Shown here in pieces: positions 42,494 to 51,418 of a stretch of DNA of 64,000 bases. Origin of the DNA: Burkholderia sp. GTDB taxonomy: Bacteria > Pseudomonadota > Gammaproteobacteria > Burkholderiales > Burkholderiaceae. Under the pieces are notes generated by a model. That model was not told the origin of the DNA. It made no database searches and saw only the letters and a list, made by a program, of their open reading frames with translations. The position numbers and the translations under genes are program-made. Where the stretch lies: positions 248,001-312,000 of the forward strand of contig JAIRVP010000048.1 of assembly GCA_031253835.1 (NCBI GenBank), written 5' to 3'. Within the stretch, counting starts at the first letter, position 1, and every line of letters starts with the position of its first letter.

Positions 42494-43639
42494 TCAGCGC
42501 TTGAACGTGTCGACGGCCGTGCGGCCGACGGCCGGATCGTCGGTGAAGAAGCCGTCGATGCCCGCGCGCAGGTACGCCTGGATCTCGCGGACCGAGCCGG
42601 CCGTGTTGCGCGTGGCCGGCGTGCCGCCGTCCTTCAGCGATGCCGGCAGGAAGTTGTTCTCCGGGCGGAACGTGTACGGATGCACGACGAGGCCGGCCTC
42701 GTGCGCATAGCGCACGTACGGCGTCGGCTGCTGCAGCGTGCCGTCCGCGGCAACCGCGATGATCGACGTCTTGTACGGGCCGACGCCGTTCGCGTAGGTC
42801 GCGATCTCGCGCATGCCGTCGCGCGTCGACAGGTCGCCGTAGGTGCGCTTGTCGTTCGCCTTCACGAAGTCGTACGGGCGCTGGCCGGCTTCGTCCATCA
42901 GCTGCACGAGCTTCCAGTTCGGCTGGGTCGACTTGATCCGGTTGCGGATCGTCTTCAGGTTTGCCACCTCGAACGACTGGATGTAGACAGTCGCCGTGCG
43001 CGACGTGTACGACTCCTTCAGCAGCGCGTCGACGAGGCGATCCTCGAGCGGCAGGTTGATCGACTGGAAGTAGGTCGGATGCTTGGTTTCCGGATACAGG
43101 TGGATCGTGCGGCCGGTCTGCGCGGACATCTGCTTCGCGAGCGCGACGATTTCGTCGAACGTCGGGATCTCGAACTGGTCGTTGTACGCGGTGTTCGCGG
43201 GGCGGATCTGCGGAATGCGCTCGCGTGCGCGCAGCGTCTTCAGCTCGGCCAGCGTGAAATCCTCGGTGAACCAGCCGGTCAGCTGCGCGCCGTCGATCGT
43301 CTTGGTCGCCTTGCGGCTCGCGAACTGCGGCAGCACGGACACGTTCGTCGTGCCCGAGATTTCGTTCTCGTGGCGCGCGACGAGCACGCCGTCGCGCGTC
43401 GACACGAGATCGGGCTCGATCACGTCCGCGCCGTCCTCGATCGCCTTGCGGTACGACGCCAGCGTGTGTTCGGGGCGCAGCGCGCTCGCGCCGCGATGGC
43501 CGACCACCTGGACCTTCGCGGAAATCGGCTGCGTGGGATCGGACGCCACATCGTCGTCGCCGCCGCACGCGGCGAGCAGGAACGCGGCGGCACAGGCGAA
43601 CGGGACGTAGCGCAGGGAGGTCGGGCGCTTGAAGAGCAT
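42494..43639 (-). CDS. Glycerophosphodiester phosphodiesterase lipoprotein
   Basis: The 381-aa lipoprotein has a signal ending FLLAAC (lipidated Cys near residue 25). The GDPD TIM barrel begins VQVVGHRGASALRPEHTLASY with catalytic His. EPDLVSTRDGVLVARHE carries the metal acids and second His, and YPETKHPTYF follows. The length fits periplasmic GlpQ-type enzymes that hydrolyse glycerophosphodiesters to glycerol-3-phosphate and an alcohol. ATG 43639 gives the exported form. It is divergent from the squalene/phytoene synthase gene; no glp transporter is adjacent. Confidence 0.9.
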   Translation of the reverse strand: MLFKRPTSLRYVPFACAAAFLLAACGGDDDVASDPTQPISAKVQVVGHRGASALRPEHTLASYRKAIEDGADVIEPDLVSTRDGVLVARHENEISGTTNVSVLPQFASRKATKTIDGAQLTGWFTEDFTLAELKTLRARERIPQIRPANTAYNDQFEIPTFDEIVALAKQMSAQTGRTIHLYPETKHPTYFQSINLPLEDRLVDALLKESYTSRTATVYIQSFEVANLKTIRNRIKSTQPNWKLVQLMDEAGQRPYDFVKANDKRTYGDLSTRDGMREIATYANGVGPYKTSIIAVAADGTLQQPTPYVRYAHEAGLVVHPYTFRPENNFLPASLKDGGTPATRNTAGSVREIQAYLRAGIDGFFTDDPAVGRTAVDTFKR

Positions 43640-44014
43640 GTCGAGGAACCTTCGAAACGGGAGTCGGAAAAGGGCGGTCGGTCCGGCGGCGCGGCAGTCG
43701 TGCCGTGCCGCATGGAATCGAACGGTGCGCGATCGTCGCACCGAATAATTACATATGTATTACTCACGCCTTTCCGTTTCGTTTTCAAGGGGCGCGATGC
43801 GTGCGGCAGGACCATCGACAGTGGCCCGGCGCGTGCCGCAATCCGGCCGCCGCAGGCAGGCCGCGCGCCGGATGCACTAAACTTGCGGGAATTTTGCATC
43901 GCTGCACCGGGGCCGACGCCCGCCAGGCGCGACGATGCGGCGACTCGCGGGCCGGCGCGGACGTCCGGCGCCCGTGTGCGACCGGGGCCCGCGCCGGCCG
44001 ATTTTTCCCGACCC
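43640..44014. other. Divergent intergenic region, 375 bp
   Basis: Near 43740-43770 there is an AT-rich island with a 10-bp palindrome TACATATGTA (43750-43759), probably part of the GDPD promoter. The rest is GC-rich leader of the synthase gene. No gene is supported. Confidence 0.4.
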
Positions 44015-45079
44015 ATGACGACTCGAACCGATTCCGCCTTCCTGCTCGGCGACCTGCTGAAGAACGTTTCCCGCTCCTTCTACCTGACGCTGCGCGTGCT
44101 GCCCGACGGCATGCGCGACCCGGTCGGCCTCGCGTACCTGCTCGCGCGCGCGGCCGACACGATCGCCGACACCGCGCTCGTCGCGCCCGATCGCCGCGCG
44201 GCGCTGCTGACCGACCTGCGCGACGAGATCGAGCAGCTCGGCGACGGCGTGGCGCTGTCGCGTTCGCTCGACGACGTGACGCGGATGCAGACCGATTCGC
44301 ACGAGCACGTGCTGCTCGGTTCGATGACGCCGATGCTCGCGCTGCTGCGCGCGCAGCCGGACGCCGACCGCGCATCGATCCGCAAGGTCGTCGCGACGCT
44401 CACGTCGGGGATGGAATTCGACCTGCGCACGTTCCCCGACGAGCAGTCGGGGCAGGTCGCGTCGCTGCCGACGCGCGATGAACTCGACCGCTACACGTAC
44501 CTCGTCGCCGGCTGCGTCGGCGAATTCTGGACCGACATGACGGGCGCGCACACGCGCGCCGCGCGCGGCTGGAACCTGCCGGAGATGCGCGAGAAGGGCA
44601 TCCGGTTCGGCAAGGCGCTGCAGATGACCAACATCCTGCGCGACTGCGCGAAGGACCTGCGCATCGGCCGCTGCTATCTGCCGGACGACGTGCTGGGCGC
44701 GCACGGGCTCGGCATGGCCGACCTGATGCAACCCGATGCGTCGGCACGCGCGCGCGGCGTGCTGGTCGACCTGTTGCGCGTGACGCTCGACCAGTATCGC
44801 GACGCCTGCCTGTATACGCTCGCGATCCCGCGCCGCTTCGTGCGGCTGCGGCTCGCGTGCCTGTGGCCGATCATGATCGGCCTCGAGACGCTCGAACTGC
44901 TGGCCGGCCACGACGCGTGGCTCGATCCGGCGAAGCCGGCCAAGGTGCCGAGAAAGCGCATCTACCGGATCATGGCGTCGTCGCTCGCGCTGGTCGGTTC
45001 GAACGCGGCGATCCGTGCGCGCATGGCCGCGCTCACGGATGCCGTGACCGCGCGGCTCGCCGGCCCGGCATCGCGCTGA
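44015..45079 (+). CDS. Squalene/phytoene synthase family protein
   Basis: The 354-aa head-to-head prenyl synthase has the two Mg-binding aspartate motifs: DTIAD in LLARAADTIADT near residue 47, and DCAKD in MTNILRDCAKDLRIGRCYLPDD near residue 210. The substrate loop SRSFYLTLRVLP is near the start. The eukaryotic-squalene-synthase-like wording of these motifs suggests condensation of two farnesyl diphosphates to presqualene diphosphate or squalene. Stand-alone; no hopanoid cyclase (shc) or hpn genes are adjacent. The product is therefore not settled. Confidence 0.85.
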   Translation: MTTRTDSAFLLGDLLKNVSRSFYLTLRVLPDGMRDPVGLAYLLARAADTIADTALVAPDRRAALLTDLRDEIEQLGDGVALSRSLDDVTRMQTDSHEHVLLGSMTPMLALLRAQPDADRASIRKVVATLTSGMEFDLRTFPDEQSGQVASLPTRDELDRYTYLVAGCVGEFWTDMTGAHTRAARGWNLPEMREKGIRFGKALQMTNILRDCAKDLRIGRCYLPDDVLGAHGLGMADLMQPDASARARGVLVDLLRVTLDQYRDACLYTLAIPRRFVRLRLACLWPIMIGLETLELLAGHDAWLDPAKPAKVPRKRIYRIMASSLALVGSNAAIRARMAALTDAVTARLAGPASR

Positions 45080-45555
45080 CTATCGCCGGCGCGCCGCGCC
45101 GGCATCCCCTTCGGCCCGCATTCGCCGGGCCGCTCCCGTCCGCTTTCCCGCCGAGCGACTGAAACGTTTTCATGATTTCGTGTCCGGAAATGTGGGTGTC
45201 ATGAATGTCAGCGATCCTGCGCGGCGGCGTGAATCGCGGTGTCAGCTGCGATCGCGTATTTGTAAGATGATTTTTGCCGAAGGCGTCTGACGACATTGGA
45301 CGGTCGTGTTGCACCCGTAAAAATGTAAAGCTAGGGTTTTCACCGGGAAATGCCGGAAAGGCCCGCCGCACAAGCGTTTCCGGGTGTTATGTAACCGCTT
45401 GGTGAACCCGTGCGTTGCGTCGATCATACGATGACCGACTGCACGTATTGGGAAATAATTGGTAATCCGTCAGAATCGCGTCGGCATGTACTCGCACATG
45501 TGTCAGTCATAAAACCACACCAGAAAAGAAATCATTCTTTGAGGACGGAGAATCA
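45080..45555. promoter_or_regulatory. Promoter and leader of the 45.6-kb porin gene, 476 bp
   Basis: The GC content drops markedly. Visible elements: a hairpin just after the synthase stop (GCCGGCGC with GCGCCGGC, near 45085-45103), a near-palindrome TGAAACGTTTTCA at 45160-45172, and several AT-rich hexamers between 45250 and 45500. A short stem AAAGAA/TTCTTT (45525-45530 with 45535-45540) lies just ahead of the ribosome site GAGGACGGAG. A long regulated leader is common for abundant porins. No protein gene seen. Confidence 0.5.
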
Positions 45556-46773
45556 ATGAAAAAGCGCGTCGCTTTCGCCATGACGGCAGTGGGCCTTGCA
45601 GCCGCTACCGCCGCCCACGCCCAGAGCAGCGTGACCCTGTACGGTATCGTCGACAACGCCATCGCGTGGCAGAACAACTCGTCGGCAACCGGTGCGACCA
45701 CGGGCGGTCACTCGAAGGTGCAGATGGCCACCGGCATTTGGGCAGGCAGCCGCTTCGGCCTGAAGGGCAGCGAAGATCTCGGCGGCGGCACGAAGGCGAT
45801 TTTCCAGTTGGAAGCCGGCTTCAACGCGAATAACGGTTCGTCGCAGTGGACCAACGGCATCTTCACGCGTCAGGCATGGGTCGGTTTGACCAACGCCGCG
45901 TACGGTACGCTGACGGCCGGCCGCCAGTACACCGCGTACTACACGCTGCTGTCGCCGTACAGCCCGACGACCTGGCTGACCGGTTACTACGGCGCGCACC
46001 CGGGCGATATCGACTCGCTGGATACCAGCTACCGCGCGAACAACTCGCTCGTCTACATGTCGCCGAAGTTCTACGGCTTCACGGTCGGCGGTTCGTACTC
46101 GTTCGGCGGCGTTGCAGGCGCGACGAACCGCGGCTCGACGTGGAGCGCGGCGATCCAGTACCTGAACGGCCCGGCAGGCATCGCAGTCGGCTACCAGAAG
46201 GTCAACAACGCGACGCTGGGCGGCGGCGTGTGGGGCGCGAACTCGACGGTCCAGAACGGCCTCGATTCGAGCGGCAACGGTGCGGAACCGGCAGTTTCGT
46301 CGATCAACAACGGCTACGCGTCGGCACAATCGCAGCAGCGTATCGCCGTGACGGCGGGCTACCAGTTCACGCCGGCATGGGACATTTCGGCGTCGTACTC
46401 GAACGTCAAGTACACGCCGGGCACGGGTTCGTTCTTCCGCAACACGGCCATCTTCAACACGGCCGGCGCCGTGCTGCACTGGAAGGCATCGGCTCAGTGG
46501 GACTTCGCGGCGGGCTACTCGTACACGGCAGCCACGCAGTCGAACGGCATCTCGAGCGCGGCCAAGTACCACCAGGTCACGCTGTCGCAGTACTACAGCC
46601 TGTCGAAGCGCACGGGCCTGTACGCAGTCGAGGCTTACCAGCATTCGAGCGGCAACACGTGGAACCCGAAGCTTGGCGTCGTCGCTGCAACGACGTCGAT
46701 CGGCGACGGCGTGGGCGCAGGTTCGAAGCAGAACCAGATCGCTGCCGGCGTCGGCCTGATTCACCGCTTCTGA
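45556..46773 (+). CDS. Gram-negative porin (405 aa), probably highly expressed
   Basis: The outer-membrane trimeric porin has a 20-residue signal ending ATAAHAQ, then SSVTLYGIVDNAIAWQNN. It has the GSRFGLKGSEDLGGGTKAIFQLE strand pair near residue 58, and the C-terminal LIHRF with terminal Phe. It differs from the 18.8-kb porin in length and loops. Evidence of high expression: a long AT-rich leader, a strong ribosome site, a near-perfect intrinsic terminator, and codon choices more restricted than its neighbours. Confidence 0.92.
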   Translation: MKKRVAFAMTAVGLAAATAAHAQSSVTLYGIVDNAIAWQNNSSATGATTGGHSKVQMATGIWAGSRFGLKGSEDLGGGTKAIFQLEAGFNANNGSSQWTNGIFTRQAWVGLTNAAYGTLTAGRQYTAYYTLLSPYSPTTWLTGYYGAHPGDIDSLDTSYRANNSLVYMSPKFYGFTVGGSYSFGGVAGATNRGSTWSAAIQYLNGPAGIAVGYQKVNNATLGGGVWGANSTVQNGLDSSGNGAEPAVSSINNGYASAQSQQRIAVTAGYQFTPAWDISASYSNVKYTPGTGSFFRNTAIFNTAGAVLHWKASAQWDFAAGYSYTAATQSNGISSAAKYHQVTLSQYYSLSKRTGLYAVEAYQHSSGNTWNPKLGVVAATTSIGDGVGAGSKQNQIAAGVGLIHRF

Positions 46774-46814
46774 TGTCGCGCGGCGCGCGAGCGCCGCTGA
46801 CGGCATGCAGTATG

Positions 46815-46843
46815 AAAAAACCGGCCTTCGGGCCGGTTTTTTT
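46815..46843. terminator. Strong bidirectional intrinsic terminator after the porin gene
   Basis: AAAAAA-CCGGCC-TTCG-GGCCGG-TTTTTTT: a 6-bp GC stem with a UUCG tetraloop flanked by A and T runs that extend the stem and give U-tracts on both strands. It is placed 41 bp after the porin stop and 20 bp from the converging efflux OMF stop, so it can end both transcripts. Confidence 0.95.
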
Positions 46844-46862
46844 CATGGGTCCAGCCGTCTCG

Positions 46863-48350
46863 TCATTTCGCCGCATCGTCCGCCCAGTTTCCCGCCAGCG
46901 CCTGGAACAGCGCCGCCGTATCGGCGAGCCGGTCGGCCTGCGCGCGGGTACGGTCGAGCGCCGTCTGCAGCGCCTGTCGCTGCGCGTCGAGCAGGTCGAA
47001 CGTGCTGATTCCGCCGGCCGCGTAACGGTCGCCGGCAATCGTATTGCCTGCCGCTGCTTCCTGCGCGGCCGTGTCCCGCGCCTGCAATGCGGCCGCATCG
47101 TGTTCGACCGCGCGCATCGCGTCGGCCACCTGTTGCAGCGCCTGCAGCACGGTTTCCCGATAGCTGGCGAACGCCGCGTCGTACGCCGCCTCGGCCGCGC
47201 GTTTCTTCGCGCGCAGCTCGCCGCCGTGAAAGAGCGGCTGCGCGAGACCGAGACCGACATTCCACACGTTGAGCCCGCTGACGATATCCGCGACGCGCGT
47301 GCGCTCCGAGCCGATTCCCGCCGAAATCGAAAAACGCGGATACAGGTTCGCGGTGGCGACGCCGACGTTCGCGCTCGCCTGGTGCAGCACGGCTTCCGCC
47401 GCGCGGATGTCGGGCCGTTCGCGGGCAAGCGTCGACGGCAGCGTGACGGGCAGCGTGCGCGGCAGCACGAGCGCATCGAGCGTGAGGTCCGGCAGCGCGG
47501 CGTCGGACGGCGGCGCGCCGAGCAGGATCGCGAGCCGGTGGCCGGCCTGCGCGAGGCGGGCCGCGAGCGGCGGCAGCGACGCCTGCGTCTGCGCGAGCAG
47601 CGCGCGTTGCGCATGCACGTCGGCCTGCGATATGCCGCCTGCCGCGTAGCGCGCTTCGACGATACGCAACTGCGCTGCTTGCGCGTCGACGAGCTGCCGC
47701 GTGAGCGCGACCTGTTGCGCGAGCGACGCGCGCAGGATCGCGGTGGCGACGACATTGCCCGCGAGCGTCAGCCGCGCGGCGTCGAGCGTGTAGGCCTGAT
47801 AGTCGACCTGTGCGCGCAGCGCTTCGAGCGCGCGCCGGTTGCCGCCGAACACGTCGAGCACGTACGACACGCTCACCGACGCGTCATACAGCGTGAACGG
47901 CCCGGGGCTCGGCACGCTGGCCGGCAGCCCGAACGCGGTGGTATCGACTTGCTCGCGCGTGGCGGACAGGTTCGCGTCGACGCGCGGCAGCATCGTCGCG
48001 CCGGCTTCGGCCGCGTGGTTCTGCCGTGCTTCGTCGAGCCGCGCGCGGGCTTCGGCGAGCGTCGGGCTGTGCTGCCACGCGGTGTCGACGAGCCGGTTCA
48101 GCGGGTCGGAGCCGAACTGGATCCACCAGCGCTGCGGCGTGTGGTCGGCCGGCGAGAACGCCTGCGCGTCGCCGGCCGGGCCGCTCGCGGCGGCCGTCGT
48201 CGCAGGCGGCTCGCCGCGCGTGTACTGCTGCGTGGCCGGCGCATCGGGTGGGCGGAAATCCGGCCCGACCGCGCATCCGGCGACGAGCAGCGCGGCGGCG
48301 AGTGCGCAGCCGCGAGCGGCATGGGAAGCGCGACGCGAGGCCGGTTTCAT
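46863..48350 (-). CDS. RND/ABC efflux outer-membrane lipoprotein factor (NodT family)
   Basis: The 495-aa lipoprotein has a signal ending LVAGC (Cys near residue 26), then AVGPDFRPPD, typical of NodT/OprM. Two long coiled-coil OEP repeats follow (WWIQFGSDPLNRLVDTAWQHSPTLAEARARLDEARQ and later RLAILLGAPPSDAALPD). It forms the trimeric channel through the outer membrane. It lies 10 bp after the ABC permease gene, as the last gene of the tetR-hlyD-ABC-permease-OMF operon. Confidence 0.9.
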   Translation of the reverse strand: MKPASRRASHAARGCALAAALLVAGCAVGPDFRPPDAPATQQYTRGEPPATTAAASGPAGDAQAFSPADHTPQRWWIQFGSDPLNRLVDTAWQHSPTLAEARARLDEARQNHAAEAGATMLPRVDANLSATREQVDTTAFGLPASVPSPGPFTLYDASVSVSYVLDVFGGNRRALEALRAQVDYQAYTLDAARLTLAGNVVATAILRASLAQQVALTRQLVDAQAAQLRIVEARYAAGGISQADVHAQRALLAQTQASLPPLAARLAQAGHRLAILLGAPPSDAALPDLTLDALVLPRTLPVTLPSTLARERPDIRAAEAVLHQASANVGVATANLYPRFSISAGIGSERTRVADIVSGLNVWNVGLGLAQPLFHGGELRAKKRAAEAAYDAAFASYRETVLQALQQVADAMRAVEHDAAALQARDTAAQEAAAGNTIAGDRYAAGGISTFDLLDAQRQALQTALDRTRAQADRLADTAALFQALAGNWADDAAK

Positions 48351-48360
48351 CGCGGGCCGC

Positions 48361-49515
48361 CTAATCGAGCGTGCGCCGGTAGAAGCGCAGCGCGACGCCC
48401 ATCACGACGACGGTGAACAGCGCGACCGGCCACACGGACGGCCACAGGTCGGCCCAGCCGTTGCCTTTCAGCAGGATGCCGCGCACGAGGCGGTTGAAAT
48501 AGGTGAGCGGCAGCAGGTTGCCGATGAACTGCGCCCACTTCGGCATCCCGGCGAACGGGAACATGAAGCCCGACAGCAGGATGTTCGGCAGGAAGTAGAA
48601 CACCGCGAGCTGCATCGCCTGCAACTGGTTCTGCGCGAGCGACGACAGCGTGATGCCGACCGTCAGGTTCGCGGCGATGAACAGCAGCGCGGACAGGTAC
48701 AGCGCGAACACGCCGCCGACGAACGGCACGTCGAACACGAACCGCGACGCCGCGACGATGATCGACACCTGGACCAATCCGATCAGCACGTACGGGACGA
48801 TCTTGCCCGTCATCACCTCGAGCGGCCGCACGGGCGTCGCGAGCAGGTTCTCCATCGTGCCGCGCTCGCGTTCGCGCGTGATCGCGAGGCCCGTCATCAT
48901 CACCATCGTCATCGTCAGGATCACGCCCATCAGGCCCGGCACGACGTTGTACTGCGTGATGCCTTCGGGGTTGTACAGCCGGTGCAGCACGACGTCGAAT
49001 GCGGCCGGGCGGCCGTTCAGGTGCGCGAGCGGGCCCGTCAGGTCCTTGTCCGCGACGGGCTGCACGAGGCCCGGCAGCGCGCCGATCGCCGACGCCGTGG
49101 CAACGGGATCGGTCGCGTCCGCTTCGACGAGCAGCGACGGACGCTCGCCGCGCAGCAGCCGCCGCGAGAAATCGGCCGGCACGCTCAGCACGAACTGCAC
49201 GTCGCCGCGGGCCAGCGCATGGCGGCCGGCCGCTTCGTCGGGCAGCGTCTCGACGAGGTCGAAGTACGCGGAATTGCGCATCGCGGCGATGAAGCTGCGC
49301 GTGAACGGGCTCGCGTCGGCGACGATCACGGCGGTCGGCAGGTGCTTCGGATCGGTGTTGATCGCGAAGCCGAACAGCGCGAGCTGGATGATCGGCACGC
49401 CGACGATCATCGCGAACGTCACGCGGTCGCGGCGCAGCTGCAGGAATTCCTTCAGCACGATGCTCCACCAGCGCGCGACCGAGAACGAATCGCGCAGGCC
49501 CGCCCACGCGTTCAT
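48361..49515 (-). CDS. ABC-2 type efflux permease (YhhJ/YbhR-like)
   Basis: The 384-aa inner-membrane protein has TM1 at ~31-50 (FAMIVGVPIIQLALFGFAI), a large periplasmic domain to ~180, and five more spans. The ABC-2 signature is ITRERERGTMENLLATPVRPLEVMTGK, followed by LPLTYFNRLVRGILLKGNG near the C-terminus. Only one permease gene is present, whereas YbhFSR systems have two, so a homodimer is likely. Its start overlaps the ATPase stop by 4 bp. Confidence 0.9.
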   Translation of the reverse strand: MNAWAGLRDSFSVARWWSIVLKEFLQLRRDRVTFAMIVGVPIIQLALFGFAINTDPKHLPTAVIVADASPFTRSFIAAMRNSAYFDLVETLPDEAAGRHALARGDVQFVLSVPADFSRRLLRGERPSLLVEADATDPVATASAIGALPGLVQPVADKDLTGPLAHLNGRPAAFDVVLHRLYNPEGITQYNVVPGLMGVILTMTMVMMTGLAITRERERGTMENLLATPVRPLEVMTGKIVPYVLIGLVQVSIIVAASRFVFDVPFVGGVFALYLSALLFIAANLTVGITLSSLAQNQLQAMQLAVFYFLPNILLSGFMFPFAGMPKWAQFIGNLLPLTYFNRLVRGILLKGNGWADLWPSVWPVALFTVVVMGVALRFYRRTLD

Positions 49516-50459
49516 GGCGACACCCCGCCGGGCGGCGCGGACGCGCGGCCCATCATGTAGATGAACACATCCTCGAGCCCGGTGTCGATCGGCGCGACCT
49601 GCAGCGGCGTGTCGCGGGCCACCTGGTCGAGCGTCGCGTCGAGCCGCGCGCGATCGCGGCCGCTCACGTGCAGCGCCGAGCCGAACACGACGGTCTGGTC
49701 GACGCCCGGCATCGTGCGCAGCCGCGCGGACAGTTCGGCCAGGCGCTCGCCGGTGATCGCGCGCGTCGACAGGTGCTGCGACGCGACGATCTCCGCCGAC
49801 GTGCCCTGCGCGAGCAGCTCGCCGTACGCGATGTACGCGAGCTTGTGGCAGCGCTCGGCTTCGTCCATGTAGTGCGTGCTGACGAGCACCGAGATCCCTT
49901 GCGCGGCGAGCCGGTGCAGCTCTTCCCAGAAGTCGCGGCGCGCGGCCGGGTCGACGCCGGCGGTCGGCTCGTCGAGCAGCAGCAGCTCGGGCTCGTGGAG
50001 CATGCACGCGGCCAGCGCGAGGCGCTGCTTCCAGCCGCCCGACAGCGCGCCCGTGAGCTGGTCCGCGCGGCTCGCGAGGCCAAGCCCGTCGAGTGCGCGC
50101 GCGACGGCCGCCTGGCGGTCGCGCATCCCGTACACGCGTGCGACGAAGTCGAGGTTCTCGCGGATCGACAGGTCTTCCCAGTACGAGAAGCGCTGCGTCA
50201 TGTAGCCGACGCGCCGCTTGATCTGCGCGCTGTCGCGCACGATGTCGTAGCCGAGGCAGGTGCCGCTGCCCGAGTCGGGCGTGAGCAGCCCGCACATCAT
50301 CCGGATCGACGTCGTCTTGCCGCTGCCGTTCGGCCCGAGAAAGCCGAAGATCTCGCCGCGCGCGACGCGCAGCGACACGTCCTTCACGACGTGCTTGTCG
50401 CCGAACCGCTTGTTCAGCCGGTCGACGTCGATCGCGTACGGGGCGGACGGCGCGTTCAT
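49512..50459 (-). CDS. ABC-2 efflux ATPase (YbhF-like, single ATPase domain)
   Basis: The 315-aa ATPase has Walker A GPNGSGKTT near residue 44 and the signature ALSGGWKQRLALAACML. Walker B is LLLLDEPTAGVDPAARRDFWEEL and the switch His is in VSTHYMDEAERC. A ~75-residue C-terminal extension follows, typical of drug exporters. It has one ATP site region, unlike the tandem ATPase RbbA. It overlaps both flanking genes by 4 bp (ATGA), giving translational coupling across the pump. Confidence 0.9.
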   Translation of the reverse strand: MNAPSAPYAIDVDRLNKRFGDKHVVKDVSLRVARGEIFGFLGPNGSGKTTSIRMMCGLLTPDSGSGTCLGYDIVRDSAQIKRRVGYMTQRFSYWEDLSIRENLDFVARVYGMRDRQAAVARALDGLGLASRADQLTGALSGGWKQRLALAACMLHEPELLLLDEPTAGVDPAARRDFWEELHRLAAQGISVLVSTHYMDEAERCHKLAYIAYGELLAQGTSAEIVASQHLSTRAITGERLAELSARLRTMPGVDQTVVFGSALHVSGRDRARLDATLDQVARDTPLQVAPIDTGLEDVFIYMMGRASAPPGGVSP

Positions 50460-51418
50460 CGCACGCTCACGGCGACCGGCTGGCCCGGATGCAGCTTCGG
50501 TGCATCGGCGACGGCGGGGCGCGCCTCGATCATGAACACGAGCTTGGTCCGGCTCTCGTTGCTGTAGATCACGGGCGGCGTGTATTCGGCTTCGGTCGAC
50601 ACGTAGGTGACGCGCGCGGGCACGTCGGCCGCACAGCCGTCGCAATGGATCGCGACCGCGCGCCCCGGCGCGAGCGACGCGATGGCGGCTTCCGGCACGA
50701 AGAAGCGCACCTTCAGGTTCTGCGGCGGCAGCATCTGCACGACCGGGTTGCCGGCCTGCACCCATTCGCCGACGCGATACAGCGTGTCGTACACGCGCCC
50801 GGCCGCCGGCGTGGCGACGCGTTTCTGGTCGAGTTTCCACTGCGCTTCGGCCACCGCCGCTTGAGCCGCGTCGACCTGCGCGGCCTGCGCGGCGACCTGT
50901 TGCGCGCGGCCCGGCAGGCGCGCGACGTCGACCTGTTTCTGCAGCTCGTGCATCTGCGCGGCCGTCGTCTGCGCGGACGTGCGCGAATCGTCGAGCTGCT
51001 GCTTCGACAGGCCGCCGGCCGCGTACTGGCGCTCGTCGCGCGCGAGTTGCGCGGCGGCCCGCGCGGCCTGGGCGCTGGCCTGCGCGAGCTGCGCCTGCGT
51101 GACGGCGATTTCCGGCGGGCGTTTGCCGGTCTGCAGGTCGGCAAGCTGTGCGCGTGCGGCCGCGAGCTGATGCTGCGCTTGCAGCAGCGCGGCCGTTTCG
51201 CTGACGGCGTCGAGCGAGAATGCCGGCGCGCCGGCGGCGACGGCCTGGCCGCGCTCGACCGGCAACTGCGTCAGCGTGCCCGACTGCGACGACGACAGGT
51301 ACACGAATTCGCCTTCGACATAGCCCTGGTAGGTCGTGCCGTTGCCGGTCGACCGTCCGCAACCGGCGAGCAGCGCGACGGCGCTCAGCAGGAGCGGCAG
51401 CGTGCGCGCGGCGTTCAT
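50456..51418 (-). CDS. HlyD-family membrane fusion lipoprotein
   Basis: The 320-aa periplasmic adaptor has a lipoprotein signal ending LLAGC (Cys near residue 20). It has split biotinyl-lipoyl halves (GEFVYLSSSQSGTLTQLPVERGQAVAAG and RVATPAAGRVYDTLYRVGEWVQAG) flanking a long Ala/Gln-rich coiled-coil hairpin (about residues 80-205). This is the YbhG/YhiI type that links the ABC permease to the outer-membrane channel. The start overlaps the TetR stop by 4 bp. Confidence 0.9.
   Translation of the reverse strand: MNAARTLPLLLSAVALLAGCGRSTGNGTTYQGYVEGEFVYLSSSQSGTLTQLPVERGQAVAAGAPAFSLDAVSETAALLQAQHQLAAARAQLADLQTGKRPPEIAVTQAQLAQASAQAARAAAQLARDERQYAAGGLSKQQLDDSRTSAQTTAAQMHELQKQVDVARLPGRAQQVAAQAAQVDAAQAAVAEAQWKLDQKRVATPAAGRVYDTLYRVGEWVQAGNPVVQMLPPQNLKVRFFVPEAAIASLAPGRAVAIHCDGCAADVPARVTYVSTEAEYTPPVIYSNESRTKLVFMIEARPAVADAPKLHPGQPVAVSVR

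Noticed and set aside
42485..44014. Long plus-strand frame running into the squalene/phytoene synthase
   Set aside because: It is antisense to the GDPD gene and low-complexity. The true synthase start at 44015 gives the normal family N-terminus.
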